Positions 1 to 7,240 of a stretch of DNA of 11,983 nt are shown here, in pieces (within the stretch, counting starts at the first letter, position 1; every line of letters begins with the position of its first letter). Source of the DNA: Quisquiliibacterium sp. GTDB taxonomy: Bacteria; Pseudomonadota; Gammaproteobacteria; Burkholderiales; Burkholderiaceae_E. A model generated the notes under the pieces. It was not told where the DNA came from and ran no database searches. It was given only the letters and a program-made list of their open reading frames with translations. The stretch covers positions 1-11,983 of the forward strand of contig JAURMJ010000030.1 of assembly GCA_030830765.1 (NCBI GenBank), given 5' to 3'. The position numbers were made by a program, and so were the translations under genes.

Positions 1-1
1 C

Positions 2-1981
2 GCCGAGCAGATTGCACAGGACAAGCAGCTCACCAAACGGCTGCTGTCAGCTGCCGGCGTGCCCACGCCCGACGGACGTCCGGTCAAGGACGTCGAGGAC
101 GCCTGGAAGGTCATGCAGCAAATTGGCGGTGCGGTCGTCGTCAAGCCTCAGGATGGCAATCAGGGCAAGGGGGTTGCGGTCAATGAGACGACCCGCGAAC
201 ACCTGGAGGTGGCCTTTGCCAAGGCGCGGGAAATCAGTTCGCAGGTGATGATTGAGCGTTTCATTCCGGGCAACGACTTTCGACTGCTGGTCATCGGGGA
301 TCAACTGGTCGCTGCCTCTCGCCGCGATTCACCCTACGTAACTGGCGATGGCCTGCGATCGGTGCGCGAACTGGTCGATGAGGTCAACACGGACCCACGA
401 CGCGGCGACGGACATGCGACGGCACTCACCAAGATTCGTATCGACGAACTGACCATCGCGCGACTGTCCGTCCAGGGCTATACCCCCGAGTCGATCCCCG
501 AGAACGGCGCACGCGTGATCCTGCGCAACAATGCGAACCTGAGCACCGGCGGCACTGCGACCGACATCACCGACGATGTTCACCCGGATGTCGCTGCGCG
601 TGCCATCGAAGCGGCACAGATGATCGGCCTGGATATCGCAGGTGTTGACGTTGTCTGCGAGACCGTGCTCAAACCGCTCGAGCAGCAAGGTGGAGGCGTT
701 GTCGAGGTCAACGCGGCGCCAGGCCTGCGCATGCACCTGAGCCCGTCTTACGGCAAACCGCGCAATGTCGGCGAAGCGGTCATCTCGATGATGTTCGGCG
801 AGAGGAATGACGCCCGCATCCCGGTGATCGCAGTCACGGGGACGAATGGCAAGACAACCACCGTGCGCCTGATCGCATCGATCCTGAACTGCGCAGGACT
901 GCGGGTGGGCATGACCAACACCGACGGCGTCTACGTGAACGGCAAGCAGACCGACTCCGGCGATTGCAGCGGACCGCGCAGTGCGCGCAATGTGCTGATG
1001 CATCCGGAGGTTGATGCGGCAGTCTTCGAGACCGCGCGCGGCGGCATTCTGCGTGAAGGTCTGGGGTTCGACCGCTGCCAGGTGGCGGTCGTGACCAATG
1101 TCGGTAAAGGCGACCATCTGGGCCTGAACTTCATCAGTTCAGTCGAAGACCTTGGCGTGCTCAAACGCGTCATCGTCCAGAATGTCGCTGCTGATGGCTA
1201 TGCGGTGCTCAATGCCGCCGACCCGATTGTTGCGGCCATGGCCGATGTCTGTCCGGGCAAGACGATCTTCTTTGCCCATGATCGCAGCCTGCCAGTCATC
1301 GCACGTCACCGGGCCCGAGGCAATCGTGCGATCTATGTCGATGGCGGATCGCTGGTTGCAGCTGAAGGCAGGCGCGAGCGACGGATCGCATTAGTCGACA
1401 TTCCGCTGACCCGCGATGGCACTCTGCCTTTTCAGGTTGAGAATGCGATGGCCTCGGTGGCTGCCGCCTGGGCGCTGGATCTGCCCTGGAAGGCGATTGA
1501 GCAGGCGCTGGCTAGCTTCGTGAGCGACGATGGCACGGTGCCAGGTCGCTTCAACCAGTTCGCGTTCCGCGGCGCAACCGTCATCGCCGATTACGGCCAC
1601 AACCCGGACGCGATGATCGCCCTGGCCCGCGCTGTCCAATCGATGCCAGCCGAGCATCGGCTGGTTGTGATCAGTGGTGCCGGCGATCGCCGCGACCAGG
1701 ACATTCGCGAGCAGACTGAGATCCTGGGTGAAGTCTTCGATGAAGCCATCCTCTATCAGGATCAGGCTCAGCGTGGGCGTACCGATGGCGAGGTCATCGC
1801 ACTGCTGCGTGAAGGACTGACCGGGGCAACCCGTACTCGCAAGGTTGAAGAGATCCGTGGCGAATTTGTCGCCATTGACGCCGCCATGGACCGACTGCAA
1901 AGAGGCGATCTGTGCCTGATTCTGATTGATCAGGTCGCAGAGGCGCTTAACCATATTCGTGCCCGGGTTGCGCAAGGCTGA
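2..1981 (+). CDS. cphA: Cyanophycin synthetase, C-terminal part (5' end outside window)
   Basis: Cyanophycin synthetase polymerises aspartate and arginine with ATP into the cytoplasmic storage polymer cyanophycin. The open frame enters from the left edge, and 659 residues are visible. Family members are usually about 850-900 residues, so roughly the first 200 are missing. The visible part begins in the ATP-grasp domain (KPQDGNQGKG near 143-175; SRRDSPYVTGDG near 318-350; NANLSTGGTA near 530-560; EVNAAPGLRMHL near 705-740). It continues into a Mur-ligase-like domain with the P-loop GTNGKTTT at 839-862. Further family signatures are DCSGPRSAR near 964-990, ETARGGILR near 1027-1055, the DHLGL segment near 1110-1125, PGRFN and YGHNPDAM near 1540-1615. 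It ends with TGA at 1979-1981, convergent with the thioesterase gene. A GTG at 59 lies inside the ATP-grasp domain and is not the start. No cyanophycinase gene is in the window. The family call is firm; which paralogue (cphA or the proteobacterial cphA') cannot be decided here. Confidence 0.95.
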   Translation, partial: AEQIAQDKQLTKRLLSAAGVPTPDGRPVKDVEDAWKVMQQIGGAVVVKPQDGNQGKGVAVNETTREHLEVAFAKAREISSQVMIERFIPGNDFRLLVIGDQLVAASRRDSPYVTGDGLRSVRELVDEVNTDPRRGDGHATALTKIRIDELTIARLSVQGYTPESIPENGARVILRNNANLSTGGTATDITDDVHPDVAARAIEAAQMIGLDIAGVDVVCETVLKPLEQQGGGVVEVNAAPGLRMHLSPSYGKPRNVGEAVISMMFGERNDARIPVIAVTGTNGKTTTVRLIASILNCAGLRVGMTNTDGVYVNGKQTDSGDCSGPRSARNVLMHPEVDAAVFETARGGILREGLGFDRCQVAVVTNVGKGDHLGLNFISSVEDLGVLKRVIVQNVAADGYAVLNAADPIVAAMADVCPGKTIFFAHDRSLPVIARHRARGNRAIYVDGGSLVAAEGRRERRIALVDIPLTRDGTLPFQVENAMASVAAAWALDLPWKAIEQALASFVSDDGTVPGRFNQFAFRGATVIADYGHNPDAMIALARAVQSMPAEHRLVVISGAGDRRDQDIREQTEILGEVFDEAILYQDQAQRGRTDGEVIALLREGLTGATRTRKVEEIRGEFVAIDAAMDRLQRGDLCLILIDQVAEALNHIRARVAQG

Positions 1982-1993
1982 ACCGCGGCAGAC

Positions 1994-2023
1994 CTGAGCG
2001 CACACCCGCAAAGATGTGCTCAG
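1994..2023. terminator. Imperfect hairpin between convergent cphA and thioesterase genes
   Basis: CTGAGC (1994-1999) pairs with GCTCAG (2018-2023). Three more inner pairs are possible if a GC bulge is allowed. The hairpin sits in the 61-bp spacer between two convergent stop codons, where a bidirectional terminator would be expected. There is no T-run on either side, so intrinsic termination is only a weak possibility. Confidence 0.25.
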
Positions 2024-2042
2024 CGCCTGGATCAAAGGCTTA

Positions 2043-2468
2043 TCAGCCCTTCACCTCGGTCGGGACCAGCATACCGGTCGAGGTAGCCTGCGCTGCCAAT
2101 CGCCCCTGCGCGTTGTACAGATCACCCTCCATGAAGACGACGCGCTTGCCGCGCCTGACAACGCGTCCATGGACTCGCCCCTCTCCGGGGCCGACGCGCT
2201 CAAGGAAACTGACCTTGATCTCCAGACTCACCATGCCTGACTGCTGGTCAGTGTCATGGCGGACCGCCTGTGCCATCGCCGCATCAAGCCATGCCGTGAC
2301 GAAACCACCCTGCGCAATCGTGCCGTTGGTGTGACAGTACTCGCGACGCACCGTGAAACCGGCCGTCAAGGTACGGGCCTGCTGATCCCAGCCAACCACG
2401 TGAAAATCGCCCATCGATTCGCTCAGCGCCTTGCCAGAGCGGATACGTGCCTCAAGATCGTCGTCCAT
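2043..2468 (-). CDS. PaaI-like hotdog-fold thioesterase
   Basis: This gene encodes a predicted 141-residue single-domain hotdog (4HBT) protein, the usual size for PaaI-type acyl-CoA thioesterases, which hydrolyse small acyl- or aryl-CoA esters in the cytoplasm. The signature helix region reads HTNGTIAQGGFVTAWLDAAM (residues 46-65). It has Asn48 and Gly49 before the turn and Asp62 at the position of the usual catalytic acid. The classical HGG motif is QGG (Gln53), as seen in a common PaaI-like subgroup. The beta-strand segment GMVSLEIKVSFLERVGPGEG follows. The ATG at 2468 is chosen because AGGA lies about 6-7 nt upstream on this strand and the hotdog domain fits from there. A longer frame to 2627 adds a tail with no family character. 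The gene is divergent from the cyclase gene. The substrate is unknown; the family call is strong. Confidence 0.85.
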   Translation of the reverse strand: MDDDLEARIRSGKALSESMGDFHVVGWDQQARTLTAGFTVRREYCHTNGTIAQGGFVTAWLDAAMAQAVRHDTDQQSGMVSLEIKVSFLERVGPGEGRVHGRVVRRGKRVVFMEGDLYNAQGRLAAQATSTGMLVPTEVKG

Positions 2469-2632
2469 TCGGAATCCTGCTTGCGGGAAATATGCATTGT
2501 CGCCTGCAATTGAGCGACCTGTGCTGCAGCACGTGTTGACGACCATCGGCATTACACCGATTTCGGACCTCTGCGCCTTTAACGCCCATCCTGCGGACGT
2601 CCTGCGCTCAGGGTCCAATGGCACCATGTAAG

Positions 2633-2667
2633 AATCAAATCAAATCAAATCAAATTAAATCGAATCA
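2633..2667. repeat. Pentanucleotide (AATCA) tandem repeat in a divergent spacer
   Basis: Four perfect AATCA units (2633-2652) are followed by AATTA, AATCG and a final AATCA (to 2667), seven units in all, giving an AT-rich tract within GC-rich DNA. It lies in the 290-bp spacer (2469-2758) between the divergent thioesterase and cyclase genes, about 90 bp upstream of the cyclase ATG. I found no convincing sigma-70 promoter in the spacer. TTGACG at 2536-2541 lacks a good -10 at the right distance. The tract could be an UP-like element, a spacer whose length affects expression, or a leftover of slippage. Confidence 0.8.
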
Positions 2668-2758
2668 ATCAACCGAACCGGCGCGACACGATGAGCCAGT
2701 GCCGAATTGCACCGACCGGCCCGACCCGGGCCCCAACACGCACAGGAGCGGATCCCCG

Positions 2759-3790
2759 ATGAGTACAACCACAAGGCGCTGGGTACAGCGCCCCCCCGGA
2801 TCAAACTGGGGAGACTTTGGCGACGACGACCAGCTTGGCCGACTGAACCTGATCACGCCTGAACGCCGTCGTGCCGCCGCCGCCGAAGTCATTGATGGCC
2901 TGAGCTTCTGCCTGAGCCTGCCGCTGGACTACCCGGGGGGCAATGTGCTCAATCCGCGTCGCCATCCTCCCAAACTGCGTCCGACCGAACGTGGCGGAAT
3001 GCCCAACTGGATGTTCGAAGTCGGCAGCGAGCTTGACGGTGCGACCGATGTGATCAACGACGACATGGCGATGATCTGGCTGCAGTACTCGACACAGTGG
3101 GACAGTCTGGCGCATGCCGGATCGAACTTCGACGCGAACGGTGACGGTCGCCCTGAGATCGTCTTTTACAACGGCTATCGTGGCGGCATCGAGATCCCAA
3201 AGCCCGAAGGCAGTGGCGAATCCCTGACCAGTGCAACCCGTGCACTCGGTATCGACGGTATGGCCAAGCATGGCGTACAAGGTCGGGGCGTACTTGTGAA
3301 CCTGCGCAAGCACTGCGGTGATGGTCGCGAAGTGGTGGGCTACGACCGCTTGATGAAGATCATGGAAGCGGATCGTGTTGTCGTTGAAACTGGCGACATC
3401 CTGTGCCTCTACACCGGTTTCACGCAGCGGGTTCTAGAGTGGAACAAGAAACCCGATCCGGTGGCCATCCATACCCTGTGCTCGGCCCTGGACGGCCGCG
3501 ACGAAAAACTGCTGCAATGGATCACCGACAGCGGCATTGCAGCTCTGGTTGCTGACAACTACGCGGTCGAGCATCACAGCACCGACAAGCCGCCTGGACG
3601 CTGCGCCATGTTGCCGCTGCACGAGCACTGCCTGTTCAAGCTGGGTCTGCCGCTGGGCGAAATCTGGTACCTGCATGAGCTTGCAACCCATCTGGCAGAC
3701 ATTGGCCGTTCGCGGTTCATGCTGACCGCGCCGCCGCTGCGGTTACCTGGTGCGGTCGGCTCGCCGGTTTCGCCAATCGCAACCGTCTGA
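2759..3790 (+). CDS. Cyclase-family hydrolase (kynurenine-formamidase-like fold)
   Basis: This gene encodes a predicted 343-residue member of the cyclase family (PF04199), which includes metal-dependent amidohydrolases such as kynurenine formamidase. It belongs to the long subgroup of about 330-345 residues. That subgroup opens with NWGDFGDDDQLGRLNLITPE (near residues 20-40) and ends with a GSPxxPIA tail, both present. The metal-site region reads WDSLAHAGSNFDANGDG, with His119 and Asp125 in place of the HxGTHxDxPxH of true formamidases. A second conserved cluster, LPLHEHCLFKLGLPLGEIW, lies near the C-terminus. No signal peptide or membrane segment is seen. ATG 2759 is chosen because AGGAG (2744-2748) lies 10 nt upstream. 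The frame is open back to 2618, but that extension would translate the AATCA repeat and has no family character. The substrate is unknown, and the divergent metal motif argues against calling it KynB. Confidence 0.85.
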   Translation: MSTTTRRWVQRPPGSNWGDFGDDDQLGRLNLITPERRRAAAAEVIDGLSFCLSLPLDYPGGNVLNPRRHPPKLRPTERGGMPNWMFEVGSELDGATDVINDDMAMIWLQYSTQWDSLAHAGSNFDANGDGRPEIVFYNGYRGGIEIPKPEGSGESLTSATRALGIDGMAKHGVQGRGVLVNLRKHCGDGREVVGYDRLMKIMEADRVVVETGDILCLYTGFTQRVLEWNKKPDPVAIHTLCSALDGRDEKLLQWITDSGIAALVADNYAVEHHSTDKPPGRCAMLPLHEHCLFKLGLPLGEIWYLHELATHLADIGRSRFMLTAPPLRLPGAVGSPVSPIATV

Positions 3791-3803
3791 GCGAACTGGC
3801 GGA

Positions 3804-3859
3804 TGCCCGCCTGTCTGCAACAAAGCCCGGACGGTACCGGCGGGCAGCGTCGCCTTTTT
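3804..3859 (+). terminator. Possible terminator between cyclase and transglutaminase genes
   Basis: Eight perfect pairs, TGCCCGCC (3804-3811) with GGCGGGCA (3839-3846), enclose a 27-nt loop. Alternatively, a short GGCG/CGCC hairpin (3839-3842 with 3851-3854) stands directly before TTTTT (3855-3859). Either could reduce read-through from the cyclase gene, but neither is a textbook terminator because the long stem is 8 nt away from the T-run and the short stem is only 4 bp. Confidence 0.35.
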
Positions 3860-3885
3860 CTGGTCGCGCCCTGCCGGTGAACATC

Positions 3886-4611
3886 ATGATCTACAACCCA
3901 GGCCTGCCTGTTGGCTCTGAAGATTATCTGGCTGCGACTGGATTCTTCGATATCGGACACCCGCTGATCAGACAGTTCGTCGCACAGGCGGTGGGCGAAG
4001 CGACCGAAGCGCGCGAAAAAGCCATCCGGCTGTTTTATGCGGTGCGCGACCATATCCGCTACGACCCGTACCGGATCTCGCTGGATGCGCAGGCCTACAA
4101 AGCCAGTTCGGTGATCGCAGCCGGCCATGGCTGGTGTGTTCCGAAGGCGGGTCTGCTGGTCGCCTGCGCCCGCGCTGCAGGGATTCCTGCCGCGATCGGT
4201 CTGGCCGATGTCACGAACCATCTGAACACCGAGAAGCTGCGCGAGCGCATGGGCGGAGTCGATGTGTTCTATGACCACGGCTACGCGGCCATGCTCATTG
4301 AGGACCGATGGGTCAAGGCGGTTCCCGCCTTCAACATCGAACTTTGCAAGCGCTTCGGCGTGCAGCCGACCGAGTTTGACGGCATCCATGACGCGCTCTA
4401 TCAGGAGCATGACGTGCAGGGTCGACTGCACATGCAGTACCTGGCCGATCACGGTACCTGGTCGGATCTGCCGCTGGACAAGGTCAAGGCAGATTTCGCG
4501 AGGTACTACCCGGCAACCCTCTTTGCAGACTCGACGGACGCGGCAACAGACCGGTCACCGACCCGCGGCAGTCAGACCGGCGATCAGTTCACGAACGACG
4601 ACTCGCGCTAG
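3886..4611 (+). CDS. Transglutaminase-like cysteine protein
   Basis: This gene encodes a predicted 241-residue protein of the bacterial transglutaminase-like superfamily, papain-fold proteins that can act as proteases, peptide amidases or cross-linkers. The nucleophile region is GHGWCVPKAGLLVACARAAG (Cys at codon 4135-4137, residue 84). The histidine region is YDHGYAAMLIEDRW (His at 4276-4278, residue 131). The third position falls in WVKAVPAFN, with Asn (residue 150) where classical members have Asp. No signal peptide is seen, so a cytoplasmic location is likely. The last 25 or so residues are polar, low in hydrophobics and probably disordered. ATG 3886 is preferred because GGTGA (3876-3880) lies 5 nt upstream; GTG at 3877 would add three residues and has no Shine-Dalgarno. 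The gene follows the cyclase gene after 95 nt and overlaps the convergent permease gene by 23 bp. The substrate is unknown. Confidence 0.85.
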   Translation: MIYNPGLPVGSEDYLAATGFFDIGHPLIRQFVAQAVGEATEAREKAIRLFYAVRDHIRYDPYRISLDAQAYKASSVIAAGHGWCVPKAGLLVACARAAGIPAAIGLADVTNHLNTEKLRERMGGVDVFYDHGYAAMLIEDRWVKAVPAFNIELCKRFGVQPTEFDGIHDALYQEHDVQGRLHMQYLADHGTWSDLPLDKVKADFARYYPATLFADSTDAATDRSPTRGSQTGDQFTNDDSR

Positions 4612-5491
4612 GCAACAGGACTGCAGCCATCGCAGCAAGGATGCAGACCAGTGCGGTCCAATCCTGCCAGCGCGGGCTCTCGCCAAGCATCAGCATGCCC
4701 GAGAACAATCCGGTAACGGGGATCAACATCACCGACAAACCACTCGCAACTGGCGGCAGACTCGACGCAATACGAAACCAGATCGCTTGCGAGAACCCGA
4801 AGATCACGACTGCGTTATAGGCGATAGCCGCACTGCCTGCCGGACTTGGCGGCCAGTGCCACTGATCGCGCTCGAACAGCAACGCAATCAGTGAGCAGAC
4901 CAGCAACACGATCGCCTGCGCCCAGAACGTGATGGTCAGCACATTGGTTGGCTGTTTTCGTCGACGCATCAGGTGCGTGCCAAGCCCCCAGACGACCGCC
5001 GCGATCAGCATCAGCATCGTCCCCAGCGGACTGCCACGAATCGCACTGAATTCACCTGCCAGAAGAAAACCCACTCCGATCGCGGCTGCAATCACGCCCA
5101 GCGCCAGACGTGGGGATGGGCGATCGCGGAAGATCACAATGCCGATCACTGCGGCCCAGACCGGCATCGTGTAACCCAGAATCGCGGCCCGGCCCGACTC
5201 CAGCAGCTTGACGCCGTACATGACCAGAATGAACCAGATCAGCATGTTGGTTGTGACCAGCCAGGCGAATTCACGCCAGTGTTCCCGCGGGATCGTCAAC
5301 GGGGCCCGCTGCGAACGAACCACGGCCCACATGATCGGCATGCCCGCGGACATGCAGATCATCCTGAATGTCATTGGCGCCATCTCGCTGACCCCGATCT
5401 TCATGATCGGCCAGTTGATCCCCCAGGACAGCGTCAGGACGGCAAGCAACCACAGGTCACGTTTGGAGAAGCTGAAGCCTGCATTGCTCAC
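4589..5491 (-). CDS. EamA/DMT-superfamily permease, 10 membrane segments
   Basis: This gene encodes a predicted 300-residue inner-membrane protein made of two EamA repeats, the standard length and layout for drug/metabolite transporters such as RhaT- or YdcZ-like exporters. About ten hydrophobic segments can be picked out. The first holds [20 protein letters not shown] (residues 13-32) and the fourth [18 protein letters not shown], both typical EamA features. The second repeat opens at [20 protein letters not shown]. The start is GTG at 5491, with AGGGAG 9 nt upstream on this strand. The gene is divergent from pyrF across 86 bp and overlaps the 3' end of the transglutaminase gene tail to tail. 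The substrate cannot be read from the sequence; amino-acid or metabolite export is the usual role in the family. Confidence 0.9.
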   Translation of the reverse strand: MSNAGFSFSKRDLWLLAVLTLSWGINWPIMKIGVSEMAPMTFRMICMSAGMPIMWAVVRSQRAPLTIPREHWREFAWLVTTNMLIWFILVMYGVKLLESGRAAILGYTMPVWAAVIGIVIFRDRPSPRLALGVIAAAIGVGFLLAGEFSAIRGSPLGTMLMLIAAVVWGLGTHLMRRRKQPTNVLTITFWAQAIVLLVCSLIALLFERDQWHWPPSPAGSAAIAYNAVVIFGFSQAIWFRIASSLPPVASGLSVMLIPVTGLFSGMLMLGESPRWQDWTALVCILAAMAAVLLPSASRRS

Positions 5492-5566
5492 TCCGGCACA
5501 CTCCCTCGGACAGCCCGCCCGTTAGAATTCGAAAAGTTTGCTGCTCGTACGAACATATTCATTTCC

Positions 5567-5580
5567 GGGAGGCGGGATTG
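5567..5580 (+). promoter_or_regulatory. Strong Shine-Dalgarno that decides the TTG start of pyrF
   Basis: GGGAGG (5567-5572) stands 5 nt before TTG (5578-5580). No ATG or GTG in this frame lies nearby, and the protein begins at this codon in line with the family N-terminus (MSF..L..AW...[10 protein letters not shown]). The spacer upstream (5492-5566) holds TAGAAT at 5523-5528 as a possible -10, but no matching -35. Confidence 0.7.
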
Positions 5581-6432
5581 TCTTTCGTTTCAAGTCTGAA
5601 AAATGCCTGGCAACAAGCCAATTCATTGCTGTGCGTCGGACTGGATCCGGATCCTGCACGGTTTCCGACCGCACTGGCCGGTCGCAAAGATTCAATTTTT
5701 GCGTTTTGCAGTGCGATTGCTGACGCGACTGCGCAGTATGCCTGCGCTTTCAAGCCGCAGATTGCCTATTTCGCATCGCAACGGGCCGAGGACCAGCTCG
5801 AAGCCCTGATTGATCATATTCATACCCGCCATCCCAGGGTCCCTGTCATTCTGGATGCCAAGCGCGGAGACATCGGTTCGACGGCCGAGCACTACGCGCG
5901 CGAAGTATTCGAACGCTATCGAGCCGATGCGGTCACGGTCAGTCCCTACATGGGCTTCGATTCGATCGAGCCCTATCTGACCTATCCGGATCGCGGCGTC
6001 ATTGTGCTTTGCCGCACATCGAACCTGGGCGGCAGTGATCTGCAATCGCTTGGGATCTCGGAATCCAACGATGCAGCCCGCCCCAGCGAGCGGCTCTACG
6101 AGCGGGTTGCACGCCTGGCAGCCGAGCGCTGGAACTCGACCGGTGAGCTGGGCCTGGTTGTCGGGGCCACGTTTCCGCAAGAACTGGCCCGGGTGCGTCA
6201 GATCACCGGCGATATGCCGTTGCTGGTCCCAGGCATCGGAGCTCAAGGCGGAGATATCGACGCCTCGGTCGATGCCGGGGCAACAGCCAACGGCACAGGA
6301 ATGATGGTCAACTCCTCGCGCGCAATTCTTTACGCGAGCCGTGACGACGACTTCGCGCAAGCCGCGGCCAATGCTGCGCGCGAAACCCGTGATGCGCTTC
6401 GCGCTGCAATCAGTCGTCATCGGAGTGTCTGA
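5578..6432 (+). CDS. pyrF: Orotidine 5'-phosphate decarboxylase, subfamily 2
   Basis: The enzyme converts OMP to UMP, the last step of de novo pyrimidine synthesis, in the cytoplasm. The 284-residue product matches the longer subfamily-2 PyrF of betaproteobacteria, actinobacteria and myxobacteria rather than the roughly 230-240-residue E. coli type. The N-terminal substrate-binding strand is LCVGLDPDP with Asp23. FKPQIAYF carries Lys59. The catalytic signature [12 protein letters not shown] carries Asp93, Lys95 and Asp98, the DxKxxD arrangement of the family. The phosphate-binding end reads [10 protein letters not shown] near 6230-6255. Translation starts at the unusual codon TTG behind a strong Shine-Dalgarno. 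The gene stands alone from other pyr genes. The response-regulator gene follows after 121 bp on the same strand and may or may not be co-transcribed. Confidence 0.95.
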   Translation: MSFVSSLKNAWQQANSLLCVGLDPDPARFPTALAGRKDSIFAFCSAIADATAQYACAFKPQIAYFASQRAEDQLEALIDHIHTRHPRVPVILDAKRGDIGSTAEHYAREVFERYRADAVTVSPYMGFDSIEPYLTYPDRGVIVLCRTSNLGGSDLQSLGISESNDAARPSERLYERVARLAAERWNSTGELGLVVGATFPQELARVRQITGDMPLLVPGIGAQGGDIDASVDAGATANGTGMMVNSSRAILYASRDDDFAQAAANAARETRDALRAAISRHRSV

Positions 6433-6458
6433 ACAAACCGGGACAAGCGCGCTAAACT
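6430..6458 (+). promoter_or_regulatory. Weak candidate promoter for the two-component operon
   Basis: TGAACA (6430-6435) and TAAACT (6453-6458) are separated by 17 nt. Each matches about four of six sigma-70 consensus positions. The -35 would overlap the pyrF stop codon, with about 95 nt of leader before the regulator ATG. This is a pattern match only; read-through from pyrF is equally possible. Confidence 0.25.
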
Positions 6459-6553
6459 CGCGAAAATCCGGCGACTCACTGCCTCGGGAGGCTTCGCCGA
6501 GTTCGCAACTTGGCAAAGGCTGTTGCCGCAAGGTGATGGCACCGGGAGAAGCG

Positions 6554-7240
6554 ATGCGCATTCTGCTTGCCGAAGACGACAAGGTCCTGGCCGACGGTTT
6601 ATGCCGCTCGCTTCGCCAGTCTGGCTATGCGGTCGACCATGTCGCGGATGGCGCAAGTGCCGATGCTGCGCTCGCGGCCAATGAGTTCGATCTGCTGATC
6701 CTCGACCTGGGTCTGCCACGCATGCCCGGGCTCGAAGTGCTTCGCCGTCTGCGTGCGCGCAACAACAAGACGCCGGTGCTGATCCTGACCGCTGCCGATT
6801 CGGTCGAACAACGCGTGATGGGTCTGGATCTGGGCGCCGATGACTTCATGGCCAAGCCGTTCTCATTGGATGAACTTGAAGCAAGAGTCCGGGCTCTGGT
6901 CCGCCGGACCATGGGGCGCGCCAGTCCATTGATCAAGATCGGCGCGCTCAGTTATGACCAGGTGGGCCGCAGCGCCAGCGTCAATGGTCATCAGATTGAA
7001 CTGTCCGCGCGCGAGGTTGGTCTGCTCGAAATCCTGTTGCAGCGCAACGGGCGGCTTGTCAACAAGGAGCAGATCGTCAATCACCTGTGTGAGTGGGGTG
7101 AGGAAGTCAGCCACAACGCAGTGGAGGTCTACATGCACCGGCTGCGCAAGAAAATCGAGGGGGGCGGGATTCGAATCGCCACAGTCAGAGGACTGGGCTA
7201 CTGCCTTGAGCGCCCCTCCGAGGTTGATCAGACTGAATGA
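6554..7240 (+). CDS. OmpR/PhoB-family response regulator, TctD-like
   Basis: This gene encodes a predicted 228-residue two-domain DNA-binding response regulator. The receiver domain (about residues 1-115) has the acidic pair Asp8/Asp9, phospho-acceptor Asp51 in LLILDLGLP, Thr79 and Lys101 in FMAKPF, so all key residues are present. The C-terminal winged helix (about 130-222) shows ELSAREVGLLEILLQRNGRL, then a recognition-helix region VEVYMHRLRKKIEG and the closing IATVRGLGYCL. ATG 6554 is chosen because GGGAGAA (6544-6550) is 3 nt upstream and the receiver domain begins at once. The open frame back to 6341 overlaps pyrF in another frame. The stop overlaps the kinase start (ATGA, 7237-7240), so the two are translationally coupled. 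The target genes are not evident; autoregulation is common for this family. Confidence 0.93.
   Translation: MRILLAEDDKVLADGLCRSLRQSGYAVDHVADGASADAALAANEFDLLILDLGLPRMPGLEVLRRLRARNNKTPVLILTAADSVEQRVMGLDLGADDFMAKPFSLDELEARVRALVRRTMGRASPLIKIGALSYDQVGRSASVNGHQIELSAREVGLLEILLQRNGRLVNKEQIVNHLCEWGEEVSHNAVEVYMHRLRKKIEGGGIRIATVRGLGYCLERPSEVDQTE

Noticed and set aside
329..1117. 262-codon open frame on the minus strand
   Set aside because: Lies wholly inside cphA in antisense and shows no domain.
2469..2627. Longer start for the PaaI-like thioesterase
   Set aside because: The added residues have no hotdog-family character, and the ATG at 2468 has a good AGGA upstream.
2618..2758. Longer start for the cyclase protein
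   Set aside because: The extension translates the AATCA repeat into a low-complexity Asn-Gln-Ile-Lys-Ser tract, whereas ATG 2759 has AGGAG upstream and matches the family N-terminus.
3574..4452. 292-codon open frame on the minus strand
   Set aside because: Antisense to the end of the cyclase gene and most of the transglutaminase gene; no recognisable protein.
6341..6553. Longer start for the response regulator
   Set aside because: It would overlap pyrF in another frame and add 71 residues before a receiver domain that starts cleanly at ATG 6554 with a ribosome site.
5692..6582. 296-codon open frame on the minus strand
   Set aside because: Antisense to pyrF, whose catalytic motifs are intact; no recognisable protein.
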